From contig CAZQRW010000035.1 in the NCBI GenBank assembly GCA_964596115.1, positions 1 to 20,388 on the forward strand: a stretch of DNA of 20,388 nt, read 5' to 3'. Below, one piece after another: positions 13,501 to 20,388 of the stretch. The DNA is from CAZQRW01 sp964596115 (GTDB taxonomy: Bacteria; Hydrothermota; UBA3072; B12-G15). Below the pieces are notes generated by a model. That model was not told the DNA's origin. It worked only from the letters and a program-made list of their open reading frames with translations, and ran no database searches. Every line of letters starts with the position of its first letter. Position 1 is the stretch's first letter. The position numbers and the translations under genes are program-made.

Positions 13501-15438
13501 TCAGTCTTTTTTCTCTTCCTCGTCTATCACCTCATAGTCTGCCTTAACCTCTTCCTCGCCAGCCTTTTTTTCTTCTTCTCCTTCTTTTTTGGCACCCTGT
13601 TCAGGTGATGGACCTTGAGTTTGGGGACCAGCTTGCTGAGAAGCTGTCTTATATGCTTCTTCAGCAACCTTATAGGATGCCTTCTGAAGGGCTTCCATTT
13701 TAGCCCTGATTTCTAATACATCCTCTCCACCCATAGCCTTTTTAAGATCTTTCACTGCATCCTCTATTTTTTGCTTCTCATCAGCAGCCACCTTATCACC
13801 CAGATCCCTGAGGGATTTTTCAACGGAGTAAATTAATGTATCTGCCTGATTTCTCGTCTGAATAAGCTCAAGTTTTCTCTTATCCTCCTCTTCGTGTGCT
13901 TTTGCCTGCTCTTCCATTTTCTTGATTTCTTCCTCTGATAATCCACTTGATGCCTTAATCTGTATTTTCTGCTCCTTATTCGTTGCAAGATCTTTGGCAG
14001 ACACATGGAGTATACCGTCAGCATCAATTTCAAAAGAAACCTCTATCTGAGGAACACCCCGTGGTGCAGGCGGGATACCCACAAGGTCAAACTTGGCAAG
14101 CGTTCTATTATCACTTGCCATTGGCCTTTCTCCCTGAAGTACATGGATAGTAACCGCTGGCTGGTTATCCTCCGCAGTTGTAAAGATCTGGCTTTTCTTT
14201 GTAGGTATCGTTGTATTCCGTTCTATTATCTTGGTCATCACTCCACCCAACGTTTCAATTCCCAGGGAAAGAGGAGTGACATCAAGCAAAAGGACATCCT
14301 TAACTTCTCCACCAAGCACAGCACCCTGAATCGCAGCACCTACTGCAACAACCTCATCAGGGTTAATACCCTTGTGTGGTTCTTTGCCAAAGAATTCTTT
14401 TACCTTCTCTTGAATCTTTGGGACCCTTGTCATACCACCAACAAGTATAATTTCATTAATATCGCTGGGCTTTAGCTTTGCATCTTCAAGTGCTTGTTTT
14501 ACAGGACCTTCTACCCTTGCAATTAAATCTTCAACAAGGGATTCAAACTTCGCTCTTGTAAGTTTCCTCTCAAGATGTTTTGGACCCGCTTGATCTGCCG
14601 ATATAAAGGGCAGACTAATCGTAGTTTCAAGCATTGTGGATAATTCGACCTTTGCCTTTTCTGCTGCATCCCTTAATCTCTGGAGTGCTGACCTGTCTTG
14701 TGAAAGATCGATTCCTGTTTCAGTCCTGAATTCCTCTACAAGCCAATTAACTACTTTTTGATCAAAATCATCCCCACCAAGATGAGTATCTCCATTTGTT
14801 GACAAAACCTCAAAGACACCTTCACCAATTTCGAGAATTGAAATATCAAAAGTTCCACCACCAAGATCAAAAACTGCGATCTTCTCATTCTTCTTCTTAT
14901 CCAATCCATAAGCAAGAGAGGCTGCTGTAGGTTCATTAATAATCCTTACAACTTCGAGTCCTGCGATTTGTCCAGCATCTTTTGTGGCCTGACGCTGAGC
15001 ATCATTAAAATATGCAGGAACAGTAATAACAGCCTTCTTAACCTCTCTACCAAGATGAGCTTCTGCAGCTTTTTTCAAATATTGAAGAACCATAGCAGAT
15101 ATTTCAGGTGGAGAATAAAGTTTATCTCCTATTTTTACCCTTGCATCACCATGAGGCCCTTTCTCAACCTTGTATGTAACATACTTGATTTCCTGACTTA
15201 CTTCTGAATATCTCCTTCCCATAAACCTTTTTATAGAATAAACAGTACTTTCAGGATTAACCACCATTTGCCTCTTTGCCTGAATGCCTACGATCCGTTC
15301 TCCTTCTCTGAAAGAAACAACGGATGGTGTCGTCCTACCACCTTCTGGGTTGGTAATTACAAGAGGTTCACCCTTTTCAACTACCGCAACAACAGAATTA
15401 GTCGTTCCCAGATCTATTCCTATTATCGGTTCTTTCAT
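13501..15438 (-). CDS. dnaK: Chaperone protein DnaK (Hsp70)
   Basis: ATP-dependent cytosolic chaperone. The start is at 15438 (MKEPIIGIDLGTTN), set by AGGAGGTGG upstream; an upstream in-frame start at 15483 would add 15 basic residues absent from the family. The result is 645 residues, normal length. The nucleotide-binding domain has IGIDLGTTNSVV, the AVITVPAYFND motif, DLGGGTFDISIL and ILVGGMTRVPKIQ. The linker VLLLDVTPLSLGIET leads to the substrate-binding domain and helical lid. The C-terminal tail is Gln/Gly/Glu-rich and ends in EVIDEEEKKD, like the EEVD-type acidic tails of other DnaK proteins. Its 5' end overlaps the 3' end of grpE by 41 bases. Confidence 0.97.
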   Translation of the reverse strand: MKEPIIGIDLGTTNSVVAVVEKGEPLVITNPEGGRTTPSVVSFREGERIVGIQAKRQMVVNPESTVYSIKRFMGRRYSEVSQEIKYVTYKVEKGPHGDARVKIGDKLYSPPEISAMVLQYLKKAAEAHLGREVKKAVITVPAYFNDAQRQATKDAGQIAGLEVVRIINEPTAASLAYGLDKKKNEKIAVFDLGGGTFDISILEIGEGVFEVLSTNGDTHLGGDDFDQKVVNWLVEEFRTETGIDLSQDRSALQRLRDAAEKAKVELSTMLETTISLPFISADQAGPKHLERKLTRAKFESLVEDLIARVEGPVKQALEDAKLKPSDINEIILVGGMTRVPKIQEKVKEFFGKEPHKGINPDEVVAVGAAIQGAVLGGEVKDVLLLDVTPLSLGIETLGGVMTKIIERNTTIPTKKSQIFTTAEDNQPAVTIHVLQGERPMASDNRTLAKFDLVGIPPAPRGVPQIEVSFEIDADGILHVSAKDLATNKEQKIQIKASSGLSEEEIKKMEEQAKAHEEEDKRKLELIQTRNQADTLIYSVEKSLRDLGDKVAADEKQKIEDAVKDLKKAMGGEDVLEIRAKMEALQKASYKVAEEAYKTASQQAGPQTQGPSPEQGAKKEGEEEKKAGEEEVKADYEVIDEEEKKD

Positions 15439-16030
15439 CTTCAACCACCTCCTTTTTTTCAGATTTTTCTTTAGAAACAGCAACTTTGGCTGGTCTTAAA
15501 ATCTTATTTTTATAAATATAACCTTTTTCAAATTCATCCACCACAGTTTCAGGTGGTGAATCATCTGTTTCAACGACAGTAAAGGCTTCATGTCTATTAG
15601 GGTCAAACTTAGCTCCTTTGGATGAAAAAGCAACCACACCCTCTTTTTTAAGAAAATCAACAAAACTTTTATGGATCATTTCAATTCCTTCTTTTATCGC
15701 ATTGATATCATCACTGTCTTCAAATGATTTAATTGCTCTTTCGTAATTATCCACTACCTTGAGTAGTTCAAGGAGAAACTTCTCATTTGCATATCTTATG
15801 CCATCTTCCAGTTCTTTTCTTGTCCTCTTTCGAAGGTTGTCATAATCCGCAAGATTATAGAGATACTTATTCTTCCATTCCTGTGCTTCCTTCTCCAGAG
15901 AAGAGTATTTCTTCTTAAAGAGCTCAAGCTCCCTTTTCAGCTCATCATTTAACTTCTTAAGTCTCTGATATTCAACCTCTTTCTCAGCTAATGCCTCCTC
16001 TAATTCCTGTTTAGTCAGTCGTTTACTCAT
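15398..16030 (-). CDS. grpE: Nucleotide exchange factor GrpE
   Basis: Releases ADP from DnaK. The 210 residues comprise a long N-terminal coiled coil (about 5-75), then the GrpE signature region (YLYNLADYDNLRKRTRKELEDGIRYANEKFLLELLKVVDNYERAI), then the C-terminal beta domain (FDPNRHEAFTVVETDD...VVDEFEKGYIYKNKILRPAKVAVSK). The last about 14 codons overlap dnaK. The AAGGAGG ribosome-binding site lies just before the ATG. No hrcA precedes it, unlike the common hrcA-grpE-dnaK-dnaJ order, and the upstream 65 bp contain no CIRCE inverted repeat. Confidence 0.96.
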   Translation of the reverse strand: MSKRLTKQELEEALAEKEVEYQRLKKLNDELKRELELFKKKYSSLEKEAQEWKNKYLYNLADYDNLRKRTRKELEDGIRYANEKFLLELLKVVDNYERAIKSFEDSDDINAIKEGIEMIHKSFVDFLKKEGVVAFSSKGAKFDPNRHEAFTVVETDDSPPETVVDEFEKGYIYKNKILRPAKVAVSKEKSEKKEVVEDERTDNRNRSGND

Positions 16031-16059
16031 ATTTACAACCTCCTTTTTTCCTCAAAGAT

Positions 16060-16093
16060 AGTATAAATTAATTATCATATAGAAGATTGTCAA
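16060..16093 (-). promoter_or_regulatory. Possible promoter elements upstream of grpE
   Basis: On the minus strand, TTGACA (16093-16088) directly follows the stop of the upstream gene, and TATACT (16065-16060) lies 22 nt downstream. That spacing is too long for a standard sigma70 promoter, and nothing good lies at 17 nt, so the -10 assignment is uncertain. The elements may belong to different or regulated promoters. Confidence 0.3.
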
Positions 16094-16095
16094 GT

Positions 16096-16338
16096 CTAAC
16101 GACCAAATTCAATAATGGGAAAGGTTTCTGTATCCTCTACCCCTTTTAACGAGGCTATCTCATCAAGAACTATTTTCCCAAGACTGTGAAAGTCGGAAGC
16201 ACGCACGAGGGCAATAATATCATACGTTCCAGTTACAGCATCAACAGAAACGGTAAACGCTCTCTTTTTGAGAGTTTTTAAGATATTTTCAGCCTCTTTT
16301 GCAGAAATTTTCATTGCTACATATGCATTTATTGCCAT
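16096..16338 (-). CDS. Stand-alone Lrp/AsnC effector-binding (RAM) domain protein
   Basis: The 80-residue protein corresponds to the alpha/beta ligand-binding half of Lrp/AsnC regulators, with a beta-alpha-beta-beta-alpha-beta layout. It begins AINAYVAMKISAKEAENILKTLKK, continues with the typical VTGTYDIIALVRASDFHSLGKIVLDEIASLKGVEDTETFPII, and lacks the helix-turn-helix DNA-binding half. Such single-domain proteins form ring oligomers that bind small molecules such as amino acids; the ligand here is unknown. GAGGAGG before the ATG is strong. It lies between signal peptidase and grpE on the same strand and may be read from the lepB promoter. Confidence 0.9.
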   Translation of the reverse strand: MAINAYVAMKISAKEAENILKTLKKRAFTVSVDAVTGTYDIIALVRASDFHSLGKIVLDEIASLKGVEDTETFPIIEFGR

Positions 16339-16404
16339 TTTTTACCTCCTCTTAAATTTATAAGAAGGAAATATCTCTTTAGATGGAGAGCCCGTAAAAT
16401 GTTA

Positions 16405-17130
16405 CTATTTTGTTTTCTTCCCATTTCTTTCCCTCCATCTAATTATTTTACCAATTCTACCCCACCGAATTTTTTTCAGTATATTTGATAACGGAACATT
16501 GGCATTCATAGACCAATAAACAAAGATGGGCACACCGGAAATGTAATTCAGTGGGATCGGACCCCAGAATCTTGAATCCCAGGAGTTATCCCTATTATCA
16601 CCCATCCCAAAAACATATCCCTTTGGAACCACAACAGGGCCAAAATTGTCTCTCAATCTATAAGCCACATCTCTATATGTCGGTGTCGCAAATTTTCTAT
16701 TTTCCCATAAATTCTGATAGATATCAGAAGGAATATCCAGAGGTGGATATGTAGTCCACGAGCTGTGCTCAACATAGGGCTCATTTTGAGCTATCCCGTT
16801 GACATACAGGGTCTTATCTCGCACCTCTATCGTATCACCAGACAAACCAACACATCTCTTTACATAATTTTCCCTTCCCAGAGGATATGTAAATACAATT
16901 ATATCACCTCTCTTGGGGTAACTGAATCTGATGAAATATTTTTCAGTAAATGGGATTTTCATCCCATACACGAAACGGTTCACCATCAAAAAATCGCCTA
17001 TTAGTACGGTCTTTTCCATAGAACCACTTGGCACATGAAATGTCTGAATAAAAAAAGCCCTTAAAAAGAGCACAAAAATAATAGCCATAAGATATGACCT
17101 GAATTCTCTCCAGAATTTTTGCTTTTTCAT
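16405..17130 (-). CDS. lepB: Signal peptidase I
   Basis: Membrane serine protease (family S26) that removes signal peptides from exported proteins. It has 241 residues from the ATG at 17130, with AGGAG (17140-17136) 5 nt upstream; an in-frame GTG at 17136 overlaps that site and is less likely. One N-terminal transmembrane segment (about 12-29) precedes the catalytic Ser37 in VPSGSMEKT. The catalytic Lys91 lies in NYVKRCVGLSGDTIEV, and the GDNRDNSWDSRFWG box is intact. The compact single-anchor form resembles that of Gram-positive and thermophilic bacteria more than the two-anchor E. coli LepB. It has its own promoter upstream. Confidence 0.95.
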   Translation of the reverse strand: MKKQKFWREFRSYLMAIIFVLFLRAFFIQTFHVPSGSMEKTVLIGDFLMVNRFVYGMKIPFTEKYFIRFSYPKRGDIIVFTYPLGRENYVKRCVGLSGDTIEVRDKTLYVNGIAQNEPYVEHSSWTTYPPLDIPSDIYQNLWENRKFATPTYRDVAYRLRDNFGPVVVPKGYVFGMGDNRDNSWDSRFWGPIPLNYISGVPIFVYWSMNANVPLSNILKKIRWGRIGKIIRWRERNGKKTK

Positions 17131-17148
17131 CCACACTCCTTTTTTACA

Positions 17149-17176
17149 AATTTAAACCTTTCTTGCAGTATGTCAA
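17149..17176 (-). promoter_or_regulatory. Putative promoter of lepB
   Basis: On the minus strand, TTGACA (17176-17171) is followed after 16 nt by TAAATT (17154-17149, 4 of 6). It sits in the 71-bp gap between the DUF2330-like gene and lepB. Confidence 0.5.
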
Positions 17177-17201
17177 GAAATTAATTAGTAAAGGGGTTAC
17201 C

Positions 17202-18101
17202 CTATTTCTCACTATCTTTATGCGGGCTGTAGGGAACGAGTTCCTCCATACCTGTAAAGACCCTTGCGAATATATCTCTTTTAAATTTTAATTTGCCGCT
17301 ATATTTGAATGCCTGCATAACTATCCTGTTGGACCGCATCAAATCCCAGGCATCAGGGGAGATCATTCTCAACTCAACATCACTGATTTTTGCACTTGTG
17401 CTTGCCATAAATCCACTCCCAATAAAAGAATGGGCATCCCTGGAAAATAAAAAAAGTATTATTGTACCATTTCCATCAAAGAGGTTAGATGTCTTTAAAG
17501 GATAGTATATGTTTTTACTCAGAAATTTATAAAGTACAGGTCTTATATGGGTTGTATCTTTCTTTAATGCTACATAATCAAATACAAAATAACATATTCT
17601 TCGTTCAATATAATCCTTTACCAAACCTTCTATGCTGGTGTCTAATTTTATATCAGAAAAACCTATCTTGCAAAAATAATTCCTTACCCATTCGTTAAAA
17701 TGTGAAGGATCCGTAACCTTTAAAACGGTAATATCGTGTGCACCAATCTTTTTATGAAGTTCAAGTTTAATCGGCTCTAATTCTCCTGCAAAGGGACCTT
17801 TGTATTGAACTACATATTTCAATTTATACCTCTCAACTAATTTCTGGAGGTTATCAAAACAGTGTTCCGGAGCCAACTTAACGATGGGTTCTGAAGGCAA
17901 TGGTATAAATCTTAAAATACTGGTTGACTCAGGGGAATCAAGATCAATACCAAGAATAAGGATTTCTTCTTTTCCATTGTGCGCGATGATCGCCCTTTGA
18001 GCAGGTTCCTTAAGCTTTACATCCTGAACAGGCACGATCGCACCCATATCTCCAAAAAGAGGATTCATCGCCATCACTAAAATTAAAATTAAATATCTCA
18101 T
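17202..18101 (-). CDS. DUF2330-like exported protein
   Basis: The 299 residues start with a signal peptide (MRYLILILVMAMNPLFG). The body resembles DUF2330 proteins: an early GAIVPV with AQRAIIAHNGKEEILIL, then ILRFIPLPSEPIVKLAPEHCFDNLQKLV, then the IGAHDITVLKVTDPSHFNEWV block, then a helical WVRNYF...YIERRICYFVFDYVAL and a beta-rich C-terminal part. DUF2330 has no established function; members are typically exported and often end in a membrane helix, which is absent here. The start at 18101 is preferred because GGAGG in the codons just upstream (ATGGAGGAAAATATG) is well placed for it; the alternative ATG is at 18113. It begins right at the stop of the phosphate transporter gene, so coupling to that operon is likely. 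Confidence 0.75.
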   Translation of the reverse strand: MRYLILILVMAMNPLFGDMGAIVPVQDVKLKEPAQRAIIAHNGKEEILILGIDLDSPESTSILRFIPLPSEPIVKLAPEHCFDNLQKLVERYKLKYVVQYKGPFAGELEPIKLELHKKIGAHDITVLKVTDPSHFNEWVRNYFCKIGFSDIKLDTSIEGLVKDYIERRICYFVFDYVALKKDTTHIRPVLYKFLSKNIYYPLKTSNLFDGNGTIILFLFSRDAHSFIGSGFMASTSAKISDVELRMISPDAWDLMRSNRIVMQAFKYSGKLKFKRDIFARVFTGMEELVPYSPHKDSEK

Positions 18102-18113
18102 ATTTTCCTCCAT

Positions 18114-19670
18114 TTAAAGCGAATGTTGAGGAATTTTACTTTTCTCTTCCAAATACTTAAAGTTCTTTTCCTCCGTTCTTACCCTTGAAATATAAAATAT
18201 ATGAAAGATGGTTTCATATTTCGCCTTAAGCTCCTTATTGTAAAACCTATTACTTCGTGATACTGGTAAAAATTTCCATTCATCAGTCATGCTGGATAAT
18301 GTATCAATTAGCTGCCACTTATGGACAAAAAGCTTCCCGTGTAGTTTCTTAATGGCATCAATCTGTAACCGGTTAAACCAATTAGTCCCAAGACGTTCCT
18401 TAGCAATGATAGAATCTATCAGGATGCTGTCAACCTCTGCAAAGTAGGATACTTTTTTTATTGCATCGGGATTAAGATTTGTATTTTTCTTCAGTACGCT
18501 CGAAAATTTTCTTGAATTATAGAATGTAACCCCTTCAAATTTTTTTAGTTGGTTCGTCGTGATATTAATTTTCTCTAATTTCCTAACTACCTGTTCAGAA
18601 ATATTATATGGTATACGTTTATAGACTCGCTGCTGAAAAACATTTTGCATAAAGAAAAGGGCAAAAAATGTTATTACGCCGGCAGAAATAGGTGTAAGAA
18701 ACCAACCCCAGATAACCTTCGAAAATACCCTGTAATTAATGGCACGACCCCCTCCCCTGGCGAGGCCTATTCCTATAATAGACCCAACAACCGCTTGAGA
18801 GCTTGAAACTGGAACAAGTGGTATCGTTGGCAAACCGACTTTTAACAATAATTTCTCTAATCCACTGGATGCAAATATAAAAAGAACCAGTGATTCAGCC
18901 AGAACAACAACGAGTGCAGCAAGTGGCGATAACTTATACAATTCACTTCCCACTGTCCGCATAACCCTTCGAGAGTATGTATATATTCCTAGTGCTATTG
19001 CCAATCCCCCAATGAGAAATAAAACCTGCGTATCATTCAATTTAAGCAATCCAAATATATTAATACCTGGGAATGGATTTGAAGTTACAAATACCCCCAT
19101 TACATTTGCTATATTGTTTGCACCAAGACTATATGCTCCAAATGCTCCTATAATAATAAGGGCAACTCTGGTGTAGTTATCAATCTGAAGTAAATGTATC
19201 TTTGTCTTTTTTAAAAACATCCTCAATAATTTAAAAATAAAGAAGGCAAAGATACCAGCCAATATAGGTGACACAACCCAGGTAGACACAATTTTTGTTA
19301 GGGCTAAAGTATCCACCATTGCGCCAGAAAAAAAGTCCCACCCAACGATTGCACCAATTATAGCCTGTGTGGTTGAGACTGGAAGTCCGGATTTGGTCAT
19401 CCAGGCAACGGTAATGGCAGCCCCAAGTGCAACGGTAAAAGCGCCACCCAGTGCATTTATGGATCCCAGTTCCCCCAGTGTATGCGCTGCACCTGCCCCA
19501 CTAAATACTGCACCAAGTATTACAAAAATAGATGCTATTAGCGCTGCAACCTTGAATCTAACCATTCTGGTACCAACGGCAGTACCAAATATATTGGCAG
19601 TATCATTTGAACCGAGTGACCAGCCTAAAAACAAGCCACTGGTAAGAAAAAACCAGATCATTCTATTCAA
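18114..19670 (-). CDS. pit: PiT-family inorganic phosphate transporter with C-terminal extension
   Basis: Cation-coupled low-affinity phosphate permease (PHO4 family) of the cytoplasmic membrane. Both inverted signature motifs are present: GSNDTANIFGTAVG near residue 20 and GANNIANVMGVF near residue 185. Each is followed by a matching helix with SGLPVSTTQAIIGAIVG and VPVSSSQAVVGSIIG. About ten to twelve hydrophobic helices end near residue 342. Residues 343-518 form a hydrophilic, Lys/Glu-rich extension without membrane segments, longer than the tail of most bacterial PiT proteins; no domain is recognised in it. The start overlaps the 3' end of the DUF47 gene by 8 bases, and the DUF2330-like gene follows directly. 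The gene pair DUF47-PiT is the standard arrangement. Confidence 0.93.
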   Translation of the reverse strand: MNRMIWFFLTSGLFLGWSLGSNDTANIFGTAVGTRMVRFKVAALIASIFVILGAVFSGAGAAHTLGELGSINALGGAFTVALGAAITVAWMTKSGLPVSTTQAIIGAIVGWDFFSGAMVDTLALTKIVSTWVVSPILAGIFAFFIFKLLRMFLKKTKIHLLQIDNYTRVALIIIGAFGAYSLGANNIANVMGVFVTSNPFPGINIFGLLKLNDTQVLFLIGGLAIALGIYTYSRRVMRTVGSELYKLSPLAALVVVLAESLVLFIFASSGLEKLLLKVGLPTIPLVPVSSSQAVVGSIIGIGLARGGGRAINYRVFSKVIWGWFLTPISAGVITFFALFFMQNVFQQRVYKRIPYNISEQVVRKLEKINITTNQLKKFEGVTFYNSRKFSSVLKKNTNLNPDAIKKVSYFAEVDSILIDSIIAKERLGTNWFNRLQIDAIKKLHGKLFVHKWQLIDTLSSMTDEWKFLPVSRSNRFYNKELKAKYETIFHIFYISRVRTEEKNFKYLEEKSKIPQHSL

Positions 19671-20310
19671 GCCTCTTTATCGTGTAAATAGATACCCTGT
19701 CGCCCGTATCCTCAGCCTCATCGGCTATATTCTGAAGATATGTAATAAATGTGCGCAGATGTATTTTATGACTTAACAATAAATCTTTTTTGCCAAACAA
19801 ATATCTCTTGATTTTTTCCCCGATTTTATCAGACTCCTTCTCAAAAAACATAATCTTTGTAATATGATCTCTCACAGCAGTTAACTCTTCAAAGTAAGCC
19901 CTTACAGCACGAACCATTTCTTCTGTTGCTTTAATACTAACATCTGTAAGATTTTCAAATTGTTCTTTTATTTCAGGGAGCATCTCCGGTCGCTCAATGG
20001 AAAATTCCACAATTGTGTCTGCTATTACATTCAAAACATTATCTGAGTTTTCAAGTAATGCAAGCACATCACCCCTTGACTCTGGCAGCAACATTTCTAC
20101 ATAAATTCTACTTTCGATTTCTCTTCTATGTGAATCAGCAATGCCTTCAAGCTGATCTATATGCCTTTCTCTTTTTTCAAATTCCTCTATGTCACCCTCA
20201 AGATAGTATTTAATTGCTTGTCTGAATTCGAGTGCAGCAGCAAGAATCGTATCAAGAAATTCATTTATTTTGACTTCCATTTCTTTTGTTTTTTTAAACA
20301 TTTTAAACAT
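19663..20310 (-). CDS. DUF47 PhoU-like phosphate transport regulator
   Basis: The 215-residue all-helical protein belongs to the DUF47/PhoU-like superfamily usually encoded beside PiT transporters, where it is thought to modulate transport. It has the repeated E/DxxxD metal-binding pattern of PhoU-like helical bundles: GDIEEFEKRERHIDQLEGIADSHRREIESRI, LLPESRGDVLALLENSDNVLN, and FEKESDKIGEKI. No signal or membrane segment. The ATG follows AAGGGGGG, and the gene overlaps pit by 8 nt, so the two are translationally coupled. A TATAAA-like -10 candidate lies about 30 bp upstream without a clear -35. Confidence 0.92.
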   Translation of the reverse strand: MFKMFKKTKEMEVKINEFLDTILAAALEFRQAIKYYLEGDIEEFEKRERHIDQLEGIADSHRREIESRIYVEMLLPESRGDVLALLENSDNVLNVIADTIVEFSIERPEMLPEIKEQFENLTDVSIKATEEMVRAVRAYFEELTAVRDHITKIMFFEKESDKIGEKIKRYLFGKKDLLLSHKIHLRTFITYLQNIADEAEDTGDRVSIYTIKRLE

Positions 20311-20388
20311 TTTCCCCCCTTGATTATTTTCTATTTTTTATATTGGTCAGCATTAATTTTACCATAAGAATGATTTTAAGTGAATTAC
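20311..20388. other. Upstream region of the phosphate-transport operon (window end)
   Basis: AT-rich DNA that should contain the promoter of the DUF47-pit-DUF2330 unit. Only a TATAAA-like -10 is visible on the minus strand; no Pho-box direct repeats are recognised. The window ends here. Confidence 0.3.

Noticed and set aside
14005..14475. 156-residue plus-strand reading frame inside dnaK
   Set aside because: Antisense shadow of a clearly real dnaK; no ribosome-binding site or recognisable protein features.
16031..16095. CIRCE operator upstream of grpE
   Set aside because: No TTAGCACTC / GAGTGCTAA inverted repeat is present.

Overview
The window reads as a piece of an AT-rich genome from an uncultured, probably anaerobic, Gram-negative-type bacterium, recovered as a draft or metagenomic scaffold. 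Three things point that way: a run of exactly 100 Ns at 10126-10225 (a scaffolding gap); envelope genes such as HtrA, a LytM-domain protein and a lipobox lipoprotein; and the short ThiC form with a CX2CX3C cluster motif typical of anaerobes. A candidate phylum of the WOR-3 type would fit. That placement rests on general resemblance only and is not demonstrated.

Layout. Positions 1-538 hold no convincing gene. They contain a hairpin, a pyrimidine-rich tandem array with a 28-29 nt period, a small palindrome and the htrA promoter region. A tightly packed plus-strand operon follows at 539-4952: HtrA protease, primary-type sigma factor, membrane-anchored LytM/M23-like protein with a broken metal site, and ThiC. 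It ends at a strong bidirectional hairpin shared with a convergent small membrane protein (4999-5370, minus). Next comes a promoter and a plus-strand four-gene cluster at 5770-9245 whose genes overlap or nearly touch: a protein with a duplicated PH/GRAM-like domain, a FecR-like beta protein with no signal peptide, a protein made of four zinc ribbons, and a zinc-ribbon protein of a widespread uncharacterised family. This cluster is the best candidate for an undescribed system.

Positions 9330-10053 are the decayed remains of a CstA-type transporter gene, broken by stops, frameshifts and an internal deletion. After the assembly gap there is a small lipoprotein (10250-10771). Everything from 10791 to 20310 is on the minus strand: a metallo-beta-lactamase-fold hydrolase with a small zinc-ribbon protein, a DUF4870-like membrane protein, the grpE-dnaK-dnaJ chaperone operon (no hrcA and no CIRCE seen), a stand-alone Lrp/AsnC effector-binding domain, signal peptidase I, a DUF2330-like exported protein, and a PiT phosphate transporter with its DUF47 PhoU-like partner.

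Functionally, much of the window concerns protein quality and the envelope (HtrA, GrpE/DnaK/DnaJ, signal peptidase, LytM factor). Phosphate uptake, thiamine pyrimidine synthesis and housekeeping transcription sit alongside. All names come from motifs and family knowledge read by eye; no database search was run.
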